From contig CAWIXS010000027.1 in the NCBI GenBank assembly GCA_963840075.1, positions 131,737 through 195,736 on the forward strand: DNA of 64,000 bases. The letters run 5' to 3'. A model generated the notes under the pieces. It ran no database searches. It was given only the letters and a program-made list of their open reading frames with translations, and had not been told where the DNA came from. Positions 53,772 to 62,599 of this stretch are shown here, piece after piece. The translations under genes and the position numbers were made by a program. The stretch is from AWTP1-13 sp963840075 (GTDB taxonomy: Bacteria; Pseudomonadota; Alphaproteobacteria; Rhizobiales; Hyphomicrobiaceae). Position 1 is the stretch's first letter. Each line of letters begins with the position of its first letter.

Positions 53772-55688
53772 ATGGCACCATCAAGGGCCGCGGCGTCTAA
53801 CGCCGAAAGCGGGCGCGGTACTCCGGACAAGCATTTCTGGGCGCTGACGCTGGGCTCCATCGGCGTCGTCTACGGCGACATCGGCACCTCGCCGCTCTAC
53901 GCCCTGAAAGAGGCCGTGCAGGCCGCCACCCAGCGGGGAGCGGGAGGCGAGGACGCGGTCCTGGGCATCCTCTCGCTGATGACCTGGACGCTGCTCCTCG
54001 TCGTCACCTTGAAGTACGTGCTGATCCTGCTCCACGCCGACAACAAGGGCGAGGGTGGCACTTTCGCCCTGATGGCGCTGGGACAGTCGGTAGCGAAGCG
54101 CAGCGCGCCGCTCATTCTGGCGCTGGGGGTAGCCGGCGCCGCCTTCTTCTACGGCGATGCCGTGATCACACCGGCCATCACGGTCCTGGGCGCCATGGAG
54201 GGCCTGAAGCTGGTCGCGCCGCAAGTGCCGCAGATCGAGTACGCGGTGCTGCCCGTCTCGATGTTCATCCTGGTAGCTCTCTTCGTCGTGCAGTCGCGTG
54301 GCACCGCGAAGATCGCGCAGTTCTTCGGGCCGGTGATGCTGGTCTGGTTCGCGGTGCTCTCCATCGGAGGGCTTGTGCACCTGATCGACGACCCGCGCGT
54401 GTTTCTGGCGCTCAACCCCTGGCTCGGCGTGAAGTTCGTCCTGACGTACGGCATCGTCGGCCTGGTCGTCATGGGCCTGGTCTTCCTGGTCGCCACGGGG
54501 GCGGAGGCCCTCTACGCCGACCTCGGGCATTTCGGACGCAGGCCGATCCGCGCCGCCTGGCTCGGTCTCGTGCTGCCGGCGCTCGCGCTCAACTATTTCG
54601 GCCAGGGCGCGCTGCTGCTGGCGGACCCGGAAGCCATCGAGAACCCCTTCTACCGCCTCTATCCGAGCTGGGCGCTGATCCCCATGGTGGTGCTGGCGAC
54701 GGTGGCGGCCGTCATCGCCAGCCAGGCGGTGATTACCGGAGCCTTCTCCTTCACGCGCCAGGCGATCCAGCTCGGGCTGATCCCGAGGTTGCAGATCCGC
54801 CACACCTCGGAGAGCGTCGCCGGGCAGATCTATCTGCCGCGCGTCAACCAGATCCTGCTTGTCGCCGTGCTGCTGGTCACCTTGACCTTCCGCAGCGCGA
54901 CCGACCTGGCGGCAGCCTACGGCCTGGCTGTGACCGCAACCATGGTGATCGACAGCCTGATGGCGTTTTTCGTGATCTGGCGCTGCTGGAACTGGCCGGT
55001 GTGGAAGGCGGCGGCCCTGATGCTGCCTCTGCTGCTGATCGAGCAGGTGTTCCTGTCCGCCAACCTGCTGAAAATCCCCGAGGGTGGCTGGCTGCCGCTG
55101 CTGGTCGGCGGCACCGTCGCTCTCTTGGTGTTCAGCTGGGTACGCGGAACCAGGAGCCTCGCCCGTGCCACCCGCAAGGACGAGGCGGACCTGCAATGGC
55201 TGACGCGCAAGCTCGACGCCAAGCCGCCGCATCGCGTGCCCGGAACCGCCGTGTTCCTCACCGCCGATCCCAACGCCGCGCCGACGGCGCTGTTGCACAA
55301 CCTCAAGCACAACCGCGTGCTGCACGAGCGCAACATCATCCTCACCATCAAGACCGAGGACGTGCCGCGGGTGGCGCGCCACGAGCGCATCGAGATCGAC
55401 CGGATCGCGGACACCTTCATCCGGGTGGTCGCACATTACGGCTTCATGGAGACCCCGAGCGTGCCGAAGATCATCGAGCACTGCCGGCGCAAGGACCTCA
55501 ACATCGACATCGCCGCCACCTCCTTCTTCCTGTCGCGGCGCACGCTCAAGACCACCTTGAAGTCGGAGCTGCCGCGCTGGCAGGAGCGGCTGTTCATCTG
55601 GCTCGCAGGACGTGCTGAGGACGCCACCGAGTATTTCCGCATCCCGAGCGACCGGGTGGTGGAGGTGGGCACGCAGGTCATGGTCTGA
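53772..55688 (+). CDS. kup: potassium uptake protein Kup
   Basis: 638 residues, 12 membrane segments. The family start GVVYGDIGTSPLYALKEAV is exact; LLHADNKGEGGTFALMALGQ, FFYGDAVITPAITVLGAMEGLK, TGAEALYADLGHFGRRPIRAAWL and LNYFGQGALLL follow. A C-terminal soluble tail (from about residue 460) is normal for the family. Kup is a proton-driven potassium importer. The ATG at 53772 gives the standard N-terminus. Confidence 0.96.
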   Translation: MAPSRAAASNAESGRGTPDKHFWALTLGSIGVVYGDIGTSPLYALKEAVQAATQRGAGGEDAVLGILSLMTWTLLLVVTLKYVLILLHADNKGEGGTFALMALGQSVAKRSAPLILALGVAGAAFFYGDAVITPAITVLGAMEGLKLVAPQVPQIEYAVLPVSMFILVALFVVQSRGTAKIAQFFGPVMLVWFAVLSIGGLVHLIDDPRVFLALNPWLGVKFVLTYGIVGLVVMGLVFLVATGAEALYADLGHFGRRPIRAAWLGLVLPALALNYFGQGALLLADPEAIENPFYRLYPSWALIPMVVLATVAAVIASQAVITGAFSFTRQAIQLGLIPRLQIRHTSESVAGQIYLPRVNQILLVAVLLVTLTFRSATDLAAAYGLAVTATMVIDSLMAFFVIWRCWNWPVWKAAALMLPLLLIEQVFLSANLLKIPEGGWLPLLVGGTVALLVFSWVRGTRSLARATRKDEADLQWLTRKLDAKPPHRVPGTAVFLTADPNAAPTALLHNLKHNRVLHERNIILTIKTEDVPRVARHERIEIDRIADTFIRVVAHYGFMETPSVPKIIEHCRRKDLNIDIAATSFFLSRRTLKTTLKSELPRWQERLFIWLAGRAEDATEYFRIPSDRVVEVGTQVMV

Positions 55689-55823
55689 GGACGGGAGGAG
55701 CGTGCGGCCGCTTTTCGCCTTCACACCGCTGTGAACGCTGGAGGCGGGAATTTCCGGCTAGGCTTCACCGTCTTGAGGATGGCGACGCAGATCGGCATTT
55801 CCAACAGATCGAGAGGAGAGCGC

Positions 55824-56381
55824 ATGCTCGAGGGTAGCGCAAGGAAATGGCTCGTGGCCGCCGCCGCGGCCTTGGCGATTGTAGCTTTTACCCCGGAGGG
55901 GTCGTGGGCCGTCGGCGATCCCCCGCCCGACCCGCCGCAGGACAAGCCCAAACCCAAACCCAAGCCCAAGCAGAAGGGCAAGCAGGAGAGCAAGAAGAAG
56001 GAGAAGAGCAGCTCGCTTGATCAGGACCAGATCTACAGCCTGGGCTACTGGCAGGCGAAGAACGGCGCGCATGCCGCCGCCCTCGCCACCCTGCGGACGG
56101 CCGGCAAGCAGGACGATCCGCGCATCCAGACCATGATCGGCTTCACGCTGCGCAAGCTCGGCCGGGTCGACGAGGCCTTCCCCTATTACCTCAGGGCGCT
56201 GGCGACCCGACCCGAGGCGACGACCACGCGCCAGTACCTGGGCGAGGCCTACCTGCAGATCGGCGAGCCCGGCAAGGCGCGCGAGCAGCTCGCCGAGATC
56301 GCCAATCGCTGCGGCACGGCGTGCGAGGACTACACGGCCCTGGCGGAGGAGATCGCCAGGTACGAGCGCGCGCGCGGCTGA
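55824..56381 (+). CDS. secreted TPR-repeat protein
   Basis: 185 residues. A signal peptide (WLVAAAAALAIVAFTPEGSWA) is followed by a striking Pro-Lys linker (PKPKPKPKQKGKQESKKKEK) and then TPR-like helices (YSLGYWQAKNGAHAAALATLRTAGKQDD; TMIGFTLRKLGRVDEAFPYYLRALATRPE; GEAYLQIGEPGKAREQLAEI). TPRs mediate protein contacts; the Lys/Pro linker could reach through or bind the cell wall. The ATG at 55824 has GAGAGGAGAG before it. It is alone between kup and the MauG-like gene. Confidence 0.75.
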   Translation: MLEGSARKWLVAAAAALAIVAFTPEGSWAVGDPPPDPPQDKPKPKPKPKQKGKQESKKKEKSSSLDQDQIYSLGYWQAKNGAHAAALATLRTAGKQDDPRIQTMIGFTLRKLGRVDEAFPYYLRALATRPEATTTRQYLGEAYLQIGEPGKAREQLAEIANRCGTACEDYTALAEEIARYERARG

Positions 56382-56484
56382 CGGGGCCCGGCGCCGCACG
56401 CGCTCCGCACGTACGGTTGAGGAAGCGACGCGGCGGCTTCGGCCGGCCTCGTTCGCTTGTGGGCGGCGGCAACCCTTTGGAGCG

Positions 56485-57535
56485 TCAGTCCAGGCGGGGC
56501 GCCTTCGCGCTGGACAGGGTGTGCAGGAAGGCGATGAGGTCGTCCCGCTCCCGCGCGCTGAGCTGGAGCGTCCGGCTCATGTTGGGCGCGAGCGCGGGTC
56601 TGCGCACGAAGCCGCCGCTGTAGTGGGCGAGCACTGCGGTGAGCGTCGCCAGCGAGCCGTCGTGCATGTAGGGCGCCGTGTGAGCGAGCTCGCGCAGGCT
56701 GGGCGTCTTGAAGGCCCCGAGGCCCGGTGTGCCGCCGGGTACGGCGCCGCGGCCCGGGTCCTTGCCCGGCAGGCCGATGTCGTGGAACCGGTCGTCGGTG
56801 AAGCGCCAGCCGGCGTGGCAGAGCACGCACCCCGCCTTGCCGGTGAACAGGCGGAAGCCGCGGGCCTCGGCGGCGCTGAGCGCCCCCGCGTCGCCCTCGA
56901 TCCAGGCATCGAACCTCGTTGGCGGCGAAACGAGCGAGCGCACATAGGCCGCCAGCGCTTTGGCAACCGTCTCGCGTGATACCGGCGGCTCGTCCCCGAA
57001 GACGGCGCGGAAGCGCTGGACGAGACCGGCATCTGCCTCGAGGCGGGCGAGGATGGCCGGCCAGTCTCCGCCCATCTCCTCCGGGCTCTCGATGGGGGCA
57101 CGCACCTGGGCCTCGAGCGAAGGCGCGCGCCCGTCCCAGAAGTAGCTCCTGCTCCAGGCCAGGTTCCACAGCGAAGGCGTATTGCGCTGCAGGTCCCCGC
57201 CCGACACCGCACGCGCCTTGCGCCGCCCGTCGGTGAGTGCACGCCCGGGCTCGATGGCAGCTGGCGCAGGAGCGCTGGCCGCTGCCCGACAGACGCCGAT
57301 CGGCAAACAGTCTGGCGCCGAGTGCGATCTTGTCGGGCGTCATGGGATTATCGGGTGGGGCTGGCGGCGGTCCTGCCGGCCGCTGGAAGAACGACCGCCA
57401 CGGTGCCGCGGTATCCGCGGTCTGTGCCTCCGCAACCAAAGAGGCGACGCCCATTGCCGCCAGGCCGAGGCAGGCGCGCAGCCGGGCACCGGGCGATCTG
57501 CGTCGAGTGTGGATCCCTGGCGTGGTGAGCCTCAT
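56485..57535 (-). pseudogene. MauG-like dihaem cytochrome c peroxidase, frameshifted
   Basis: Starts at 57535 with a signal peptide region (ACLGLAAMGVASLVAEA) and runs to the first haem motif CASCH in frame, after which the frame is lost near 57252. The other frame continues GRALTDGRRKARAVSGGDLQRNTPSLWNLAWSRSYFWDGRAPSLEAQ, a classic MauG/cytochrome c peroxidase stretch, and includes the second haem motif CVLCH, FHDIGLPGKDPGR and the Met-containing YMHDGSLATLTAVLAHYSGG to the stop at 56485. One extra base at the first haem site explains it. If corrected it is a ~350-residue periplasmic peroxidase. Confidence 0.82.
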
Positions 57536-57730
57536 TTCGCGCGCGCTGCCCGCTGGAGCCCGTCCGCACATCGTTCAGCCGCTACTTCTGCCCATACCGC
57601 ACGGTTTTTTGGCAACCTGAACAACTAGAGCGCATCCGCGCCTATGATTGGATCAGAGATTGCCCCGGTCGGCTGTCGTCAGCGCGAAGATATGCCTGTC
57701 TTGCGGGCTTCCAAGCAACGTCCGCGTGGC

Positions 57731-57746
57731 TGGCATGGCGGTTGCT
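57731..57746 (+). promoter_or_regulatory. sigma-54 (-24/-12) promoter for the cyanate operon
   Basis: TGGCATGGCGGTTGCT fits the sigma-54 consensus TGGCAYR-N4-TTGCW at every defined position, with GG and GC exactly 10 bases apart. It lies ~80 bases before the ATG of the cyanate ABC transporter operon, giving a predicted transcript start near 57757 and a ~70-base leader. I found no clear NtrC-type palindrome in the 130 bases upstream. Confidence 0.7.
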
Positions 57747-57825
57747 CTAGCTCCCTTGCGAAGTCTGCCCGTCGCCGCACCGGTCCCGGTGGCGGCCCCT
57801 GGTCAATTTACAGAGTTGGGAAGCC

Positions 57826-59187
57826 ATGAGTCTGCAAGATCCCTTCGACGCCGATCGTCCCTTGCAAAGGGGTGGCTGCAGCTGCGGGGCGCACACAAGC
57901 CAGGCTGAGCACGACGAGGTCGCCGCGGGATCGAGCGAGCAGGGCCTCGCGCGCGTCGTGGAGTCGGCCGTTGTGCGCGCGCTCTTTCCCGAGGATTACG
58001 CCCGCCGCGTCTTCCTGCGGGCCGTCGGTGCCTCCACGGCCCTCGCCGCCATCTCCCAGTTCTTCCCGCTCGGCACCGCCGTCGAGGCGTTCGCCCAGGG
58101 CGCGGCGCCGGAGAAGAAGGACTTGAAGGTCGGTTTCATCCCGATCACCTGCGCCACGCCCATCATCATGGCGCACCCGATGGGCTTCTACACCAAGCAC
58201 GGCCTCAACGTTGAGGTGGTCAAGACCGCCGGCTGGGCCGTGATCCGCGACAAGACGCTGAACAAGGAATACGACGCCGCCCACATGCTCTCGCCGATGC
58301 CGCTCGCCATCACGCTGGGCGCCGGCTCCAACGCGATCCCCTACACCATGCCGGCGGTGGAGAACATCAACGGCCAGGCCATCACGCTCGCCCTAAAGCA
58401 CAGGGACAGGCGCGACCCGAAGTCGTGGAAGGGCATGAAGTTCGCGGTGCCGTTCGACTACTCGATGCACAACTACCTCTTGCGCTACTACGTCGCCGAG
58501 CACGGCATCGATCCCGACCAGGACATCCAGATCCGCGCCGTCCCGCCGCCCGAGATGGTCGCCAACCTGCGCGCCGACAACATCGACGGGTTCCTCGGCC
58601 CCGACCCCTTCAACCAGCGCGCCGTCTACGACGGCGTCGGCTTCATACACCTGCTTTCAAAGGAGCTGTGGGAGGGACACCCCTGCTGCGCGCTCGCCGC
58701 GTCGAGGGAGTTCGTCACCACCATGCCGAACACCTACGCGGCGCTGCTGAAGGCCATCATCGACGCCACCGCCTTCGCCACCCGGCTCGAGAACCGCAAG
58801 CAGATCGCAGCGGCCATTGCGCCCGCCAACTACCTCAACCAGCCGGTGACGGTGCTGGAGCAGATCCTCACCGGCACCTACGCCGACGGTCTCGGCACCA
58901 TCAAGACCGACCCGAAGCGCATCGACTTCGATCCGTTCCCCTGGCAGTCGTTCGCGGTGTGGATCCTGACCCAGATGAAGCGCTGGGGGCAGATCAAGGG
59001 CGAGGTCGACTACGCCGCCGTGGCACGCCAAGTCTACCTTGCCACCGATGCGACCAAACTGATGAAGGAGGTCGGCCTCACGCCACCCACCACCACCAGC
59101 AAGACCTTCGCAGTGATGGGCAAGACCTTCGATCCCGCGAAGCCCGAGGACTATATCAAGAGCTTCGCCATCGGGCGCGCGGGCTGA
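57826..59187 (+). CDS. cynA: ABC transporter substrate-binding protein (NrtA/CmpA-like), probably for cyanate
   Basis: 453 residues. An unusually long n-region with a Cys cluster (GGCSCGAH) precedes a twin-arginine signal (YARRVFLRAVGAS), then the periplasmic lobe: LKVGFIPITCATPIIMAHPMGFYTKHGLNVEVVKTAGWAVIRD ... LSPMPLAITLGAGS. This is the nitrate/cyanate/bicarbonate-binding type. The substrate is inferred to be cyanate from the cyanase gene four places on. It is exported folded by Tat. The sigma-54 promoter lies just upstream. Confidence 0.88.
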   Translation: MSLQDPFDADRPLQRGGCSCGAHTSQAEHDEVAAGSSEQGLARVVESAVVRALFPEDYARRVFLRAVGASTALAAISQFFPLGTAVEAFAQGAAPEKKDLKVGFIPITCATPIIMAHPMGFYTKHGLNVEVVKTAGWAVIRDKTLNKEYDAAHMLSPMPLAITLGAGSNAIPYTMPAVENINGQAITLALKHRDRRDPKSWKGMKFAVPFDYSMHNYLLRYYVAEHGIDPDQDIQIRAVPPPEMVANLRADNIDGFLGPDPFNQRAVYDGVGFIHLLSKELWEGHPCCALAASREFVTTMPNTYAALLKAIIDATAFATRLENRKQIAAAIAPANYLNQPVTVLEQILTGTYADGLGTIKTDPKRIDFDPFPWQSFAVWILTQMKRWGQIKGEVDYAAVARQVYLATDATKLMKEVGLTPPTTTSKTFAVMGKTFDPAKPEDYIKSFAIGRAG

Positions 59188-59235
59188 GGCCTGAGCGGAA
59201 CGGGAGCCGGAGAGAGCGGAGCGGGAGCGGAGAGA

Positions 59236-60069
59236 ATGTTGCTCAGCCTGCGTGCCGGTCTCGTCTCGCTCCTCATCCTCGGCGTGCTCCTCGGCTTCTG
59301 GCACATCGGCACCATGGGCAGCGGCCCCACGGTCAAGATGGACCCGGAGTACGCCAAGCTGATGGGTGCGACGGCCACCCAGGGCAAGTCGGCGATGCCG
59401 GGACCGGCCGACGTCGCCGCCAAGATCTGGCAGCATCTCAAGGACCCCTTCTACGACAAGGGCACCAACGACAAGGGCATCGGCATCCAGCTCGCCTATT
59501 CGATCGCCCGCGTGCTCGCCGGCTACCTCCTGGCCGTGGCAGTGGCGATCCCGATCGGCTTCCTGATCGGCATGTCGCCCTTGATGAGCCGCGCACTCGA
59601 TCCTTTCATCCAGGTGCTCAAACCCATCTCGCCGCTCGCCTGGATGCCGCTTGCGCTCTACACCATCAAGGATTCCGGCATCTCGGCGATCTTCGTGATC
59701 TTCATCTGCTCGCTGTGGCCGATGCTGCTCAACACCGCTTTCGGCGTGGCCACCGTCCGGCGCGAATGGCTCAACGTGGCCAAGACCCTGGAGATGGGCC
59801 CCGGCCGCACCGCCTGGCGCGTGACCCTGCCGGCCGCGGCGCCGACCATCCTCACGGGCGCGCGCATCTCCATCGGCATCGCCTGGCTCGTGATCGTGGC
59901 GGCCGAGATGCTGGTCGGCGGCACCGGCATCGGCTACTTCGTCTGGAACGAGTGGAACAACCTCTCCATCACCAACGTCATCACGGCGATCCTGTTCATC
60001 GGCGTCGTGGGCATGGCCCTCGACCAGCTGATGGCCAGGCTGCAGCGGATGGTCGCCTATGCGGATTAG
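59236..60069 (+). CDS. cynB: ABC transporter permease (NrtB-like)
   Basis: 277 residues, six or so membrane segments. The N-terminal VSLLILGVLLGFWHIGTM and the characteristic EAA-like loop of the family (EWLNVAKTLEMGPGRTAWRVTLPAAAPTILTGARISIGIAWLVIV) that contacts the ATPase are present. It forms the channel of the transporter with the neighbouring binding protein and ATPase. GGGAGCGGAGAGA lies before the ATG at 59236, 48 bases after the cynA stop. Symbol by context. Confidence 0.88.
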   Translation: MLLSLRAGLVSLLILGVLLGFWHIGTMGSGPTVKMDPEYAKLMGATATQGKSAMPGPADVAAKIWQHLKDPFYDKGTNDKGIGIQLAYSIARVLAGYLLAVAVAIPIGFLIGMSPLMSRALDPFIQVLKPISPLAWMPLALYTIKDSGISAIFVIFICSLWPMLLNTAFGVATVRREWLNVAKTLEMGPGRTAWRVTLPAAAPTILTGARISIGIAWLVIVAAEMLVGGTGIGYFVWNEWNNLSITNVITAILFIGVVGMALDQLMARLQRMVAYAD

Positions 60070-60110
60070 CGCGAGCAGAGCGGAGACCGCGAGGCGGGCT
60101 CGACCGGATT

Positions 60111-60160
60111 CCCCTCCCCATCGCGCCGAAGGCGCGTCGTCGACGCGACGCGGGGAGGGG
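60111..60160. repeat. palindromic repeat family E, copy 2
   Basis: The outer stem CCCCTCCCC (60111-60119) and GGGGAGGGG (60152-60160) is the same as at 42862-42911. Inside, CGCG replaces CATG three times, giving CGCGCC-GAA-GGCGCG (60122-60136) and CGCGTC-GTC-GACGCG (60133-60147). Each hairpin of copy 1 is preserved by paired changes. It lies inside the operon between permease and ATPase genes and could attenuate expression of the distal genes. Confidence 0.8.
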
Positions 60161-60261
60161 CTAGGGGTGGGGTTTCCCCCCACCTTCGATGTTCGGGAGT
60201 CCCCCCCACCCTGTTCCTCCCCCGCAACCTGCTGGCGTCGTTGGCGCCCCATGGGGCAGCG

Positions 60262-61197
60262 ATGACGACGCCGTTCCTCAGCGTGCAGGGGCTCACCAAG
60301 CGCTTTCCGGAGGTCTCCGGGAAGGGCGAGCTCACGGTCTTCGAAGACCTGTGGTTCGGGGTGGAGGAGGGCGAGTTCGCCTGCATCATCGGCCATTCCG
60401 GCTGCGGCAAGTCGACCATCCTCAACATCGTGGCGGGCCTCGACAAGCCGACCGCGGGCCACATCATCGCCGCCGGCAAGCACGTCGAGGGGCCGAGCCT
60501 CGACCGCGCCGTGATCTTCCAGGGCCACGCGCTGATGCCGTGGCTCTCCGCGCTCGGCAACGTGGAGCTTGCCGTCTCCTCGCGCCATCCGGGCTGGTCG
60601 CGCAGCCACATCCGCGAGCACGCCATGAAGTATCTGTCGCTCGTGCATCTCGACGGCTCCGAGACCAAGAAGCCGGCGCAGCTGTCGGGGGGCATGAAGC
60701 AGCGCGTCGGCATCGCCCGCGCGCTCGCCATCGAGCCGCGCATGCTGCTGATGGACGAGCCGTTCTCGGCCCTCGACGCACTGACCCGCGGCTCCCTGCA
60801 GGACGAGGTGATCGCCATCCGCAACGCCACCCGCCAGACCGTGTTCATGATCACGCACGATGTCGACGAGGCGCTGCTGCTCGCCGACAAGATCCTGCTC
60901 ATGACCAACGGGCCCAAGGCGTGGGTGGCCGAGATCGTCGAGAGCACGCTGCCGAAGCAGCGGTCGCGCGCGGAGGTGCACAAGCTCGCCAACTACTATC
61001 CGCTGCGCAACCACCTCATGGACTTCCTCATCACCCGGTCGCGGGAGCTGGCACAGCGTCCCGAGGCCGGGCCCACCGACCGCCATCCACCCGTAGTGCG
61101 ACCAACCTCCTCATCCCATGCAGCGACGACCACGTTCTCCCAAGCCGGCACGCCGGAGCCCTTTCCTCTGGCGCAAGGCCACATCTCCGCGGCGTAG
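60262..61197 (+). CDS. cynD: ABC transporter ATP-binding protein (NrtD-like)
   Basis: 311 residues. Walker A is GHSGCGKST, the Q-loop VIFQGHALMPW, the signature LSGGMKQRVGIARALA, Walker B MLLMDEPFSALDALTR and the switch His ITHDVDEALLLAD. The last ~50 residues are a low-complexity tail (PTSSSHAATTTFSQAG) not needed for ATPase function. I start at the ATG at 60262 (MTTPFLSVQGLTKRF). It energises the transporter. Symbol by context. Confidence 0.9.
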   Translation: MTTPFLSVQGLTKRFPEVSGKGELTVFEDLWFGVEEGEFACIIGHSGCGKSTILNIVAGLDKPTAGHIIAAGKHVEGPSLDRAVIFQGHALMPWLSALGNVELAVSSRHPGWSRSHIREHAMKYLSLVHLDGSETKKPAQLSGGMKQRVGIARALAIEPRMLLMDEPFSALDALTRGSLQDEVIAIRNATRQTVFMITHDVDEALLLADKILLMTNGPKAWVAEIVESTLPKQRSRAEVHKLANYYPLRNHLMDFLITRSRELAQRPEAGPTDRHPPVVRPTSSSHAATTTFSQAGTPEPFPLAQGHISAA

Positions 61198-61309
61198 GGT
61201 CATCGGCGCGGAAGGGGCGCCGCGGCCCGAGCCGCTGCTGCGCTCGACCGCCCGGCGTCCGCGCACCCGCTTTGTCTTCACGCCAATCCCAACGCAAGGA
61301 GCAACGCCC

Positions 61310-61792
61310 ATGCGACGCGAAGAGCTGACCGAGAAGATCCTCGACATCAAGCGCGAGAAGGGCTGGAGCTGGCAGCAGATCACCGCCGAGATCGGTGGCG
61401 TCTCGCCGATCCTGGTGGTGGGCGCGCTGCTCGGCCAGCAGAAGCTGGTCAAGCCGCTGGCGGCGAAGGCGGCGGCGTTGTTCGGGCTGTCGCCCGGCGA
61501 GGAGCGCATGCTGAACGAGGTGCCGCATCGCGGCACGCCGATGCCGCCCACCGACCCGCTGATCTACCGCTTCTACGAGCTGGTGATGGTCAACGGCCCG
61601 GCCTGGAAGGCGCTGATCGAGGAGGAGTTCGGCGACGGCATCATGTCGGCGATCGACTTCGACATGGAGATCGAGCGCCTGCCCAATCCCAAGGGCGACC
61701 GCGTCAAGATCACCATGTCCGGCAAGTTCCTGCCCTACAAATACTACGGCAGCGAGCAGGGCATCCCGGAGTACGGCGCGAAGGAGACGTGA
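61310..61792 (+). CDS. cynS: cyanate hydratase (cyanase)
   Basis: 160 residues. The N-terminal helical DNA-binding-like domain (LTEKILDIKREKGWSWQQITAEIGG) and the C-terminal catalytic dimer domain with YRFYELVMVNGPAWKALIEEEFGDGIMSAIDF carrying the conserved Arg, Glu and Ser are present. It converts cyanate and bicarbonate to carbamate and carbon dioxide, so ammonia is released for growth. It follows the ABC genes with AAGGAG before the ATG at 61310; the operon thus imports and degrades cyanate. Confidence 0.97.
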   Translation: MRREELTEKILDIKREKGWSWQQITAEIGGVSPILVVGALLGQQKLVKPLAAKAAALFGLSPGEERMLNEVPHRGTPMPPTDPLIYRFYELVMVNGPAWKALIEEEFGDGIMSAIDFDMEIERLPNPKGDRVKITMSGKFLPYKYYGSEQGIPEYGAKET

Positions 61793-61801
61793 TCCATCTC
61801 A

Positions 61802-61910
61802 CCCGTCATCCCGGACGGACCGATGCGAGCCGCAGGCGAGCAGCGCTCCGATCCCGGACCTCGTGAAGCGAGTCGAAGCCCCTTCGGGCCTCGGCTTGCG
61901 GGATGACGGG
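61802..61910. repeat. inverted-end repeat (family C), single copy here
   Basis: Perfect 12-bp inverted ends CCCGTCATCCCG (61802-61813) and CGGGATGACGGG (61899-61910) around ~85 bases with internal inverted segments (GAAGCCCCTTCGGGCCTCGGCTT). It lies at the convergent ends of cynS and the lipoprotein gene. Only one copy is in the window. Confidence 0.65.
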
Positions 61911-61923
61911 GCGCGAATGGTGA

Positions 61924-62382
61924 TCAGGAGCCCTTGCAGTCGGTCTCGATGCGATTGAGGCTCGCCACGTCCCCACGCCCCTGGCTTTCGGCAACGTGCG
62001 TGAGGGTGACCGTTCCCGCCACGATCCCGGTGCGCGGCTCTGCGCGCAGATAGGTCGTGCCGCCCGCGCGCAGGGTTACCGTAACGGCGTCAGGCTCGTT
62101 CGTCAGCGGCAGGGCGATGGGGATGTTCGCGACCGAAACCGAATGTTTGCCGGGTGCGAGATCGCACATGACGAACGCGCCGGGCTGGGCGGTGCCGGCC
62201 TTCCGGCCGTCGACCAGGTAGTCGGGCTGGATCAGCAGGCCGAAAGGCGACGTTCGGTAGATGACCAGGCGCGCGGTGCCAGGCTTGGCGCGAGTATTGA
62301 GGATCTCGCTGCCTGCCGGTCCCGTCGCCGCACAAGCTGGCAGCATCAGTGCTGCCGCCAGCACCATCACGCAACCGCGCAT
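61924..62382 (-). CDS. DUF2846-like lipoprotein
   Basis: 152 residues with a lipobox: the hydrophobic start MRGCVMVLAAALMLPACAA ends in PACA, so Cys17 is the likely lipidated residue. The mature domain is beta-rich: RLVIYRTSPFGLLIQPDYLVDGRKAGTAQPGAFVMCDLAPGKHSVSV matches DUF2846 (a transthyretin-like small domain). Function unknown. It is monocistronic, convergent with cynS. Confidence 0.75.
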   Translation of the reverse strand: MRGCVMVLAAALMLPACAATGPAGSEILNTRAKPGTARLVIYRTSPFGLLIQPDYLVDGRKAGTAQPGAFVMCDLAPGKHSVSVANIPIALPLTNEPDAVTVTLRAGGTTYLRAEPRTGIVAGTVTLTHVAESQGRGDVASLNRIETDCKGS

Positions 62383-62599
62383 GCCTCCCCCTTCGCCGTA
62401 CGCCGGACCGATGGCTTATGTCATTTATCGCTTGATCGATAACAGTCATCCCCATGGGGGGACAAGGAGACGTTGACCTATCATTGGATGCCGGAAGACT
62501 AGTGTTGCCGCCGCATCACACCACGGCCTACCCCGGATACGCGGCCCATCCTGGACCCGAGGTCGTTGGGTTACGGGCCTTCGGCCTGACCCAACACAC

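Noticed and set aside
58657..61086. 809-codon minus-strand frame across the cyanate operon
   Set aside because: His/Asp/Gly-rich shadow with no recognisable domain; four well-defined genes lie on the plus strand.
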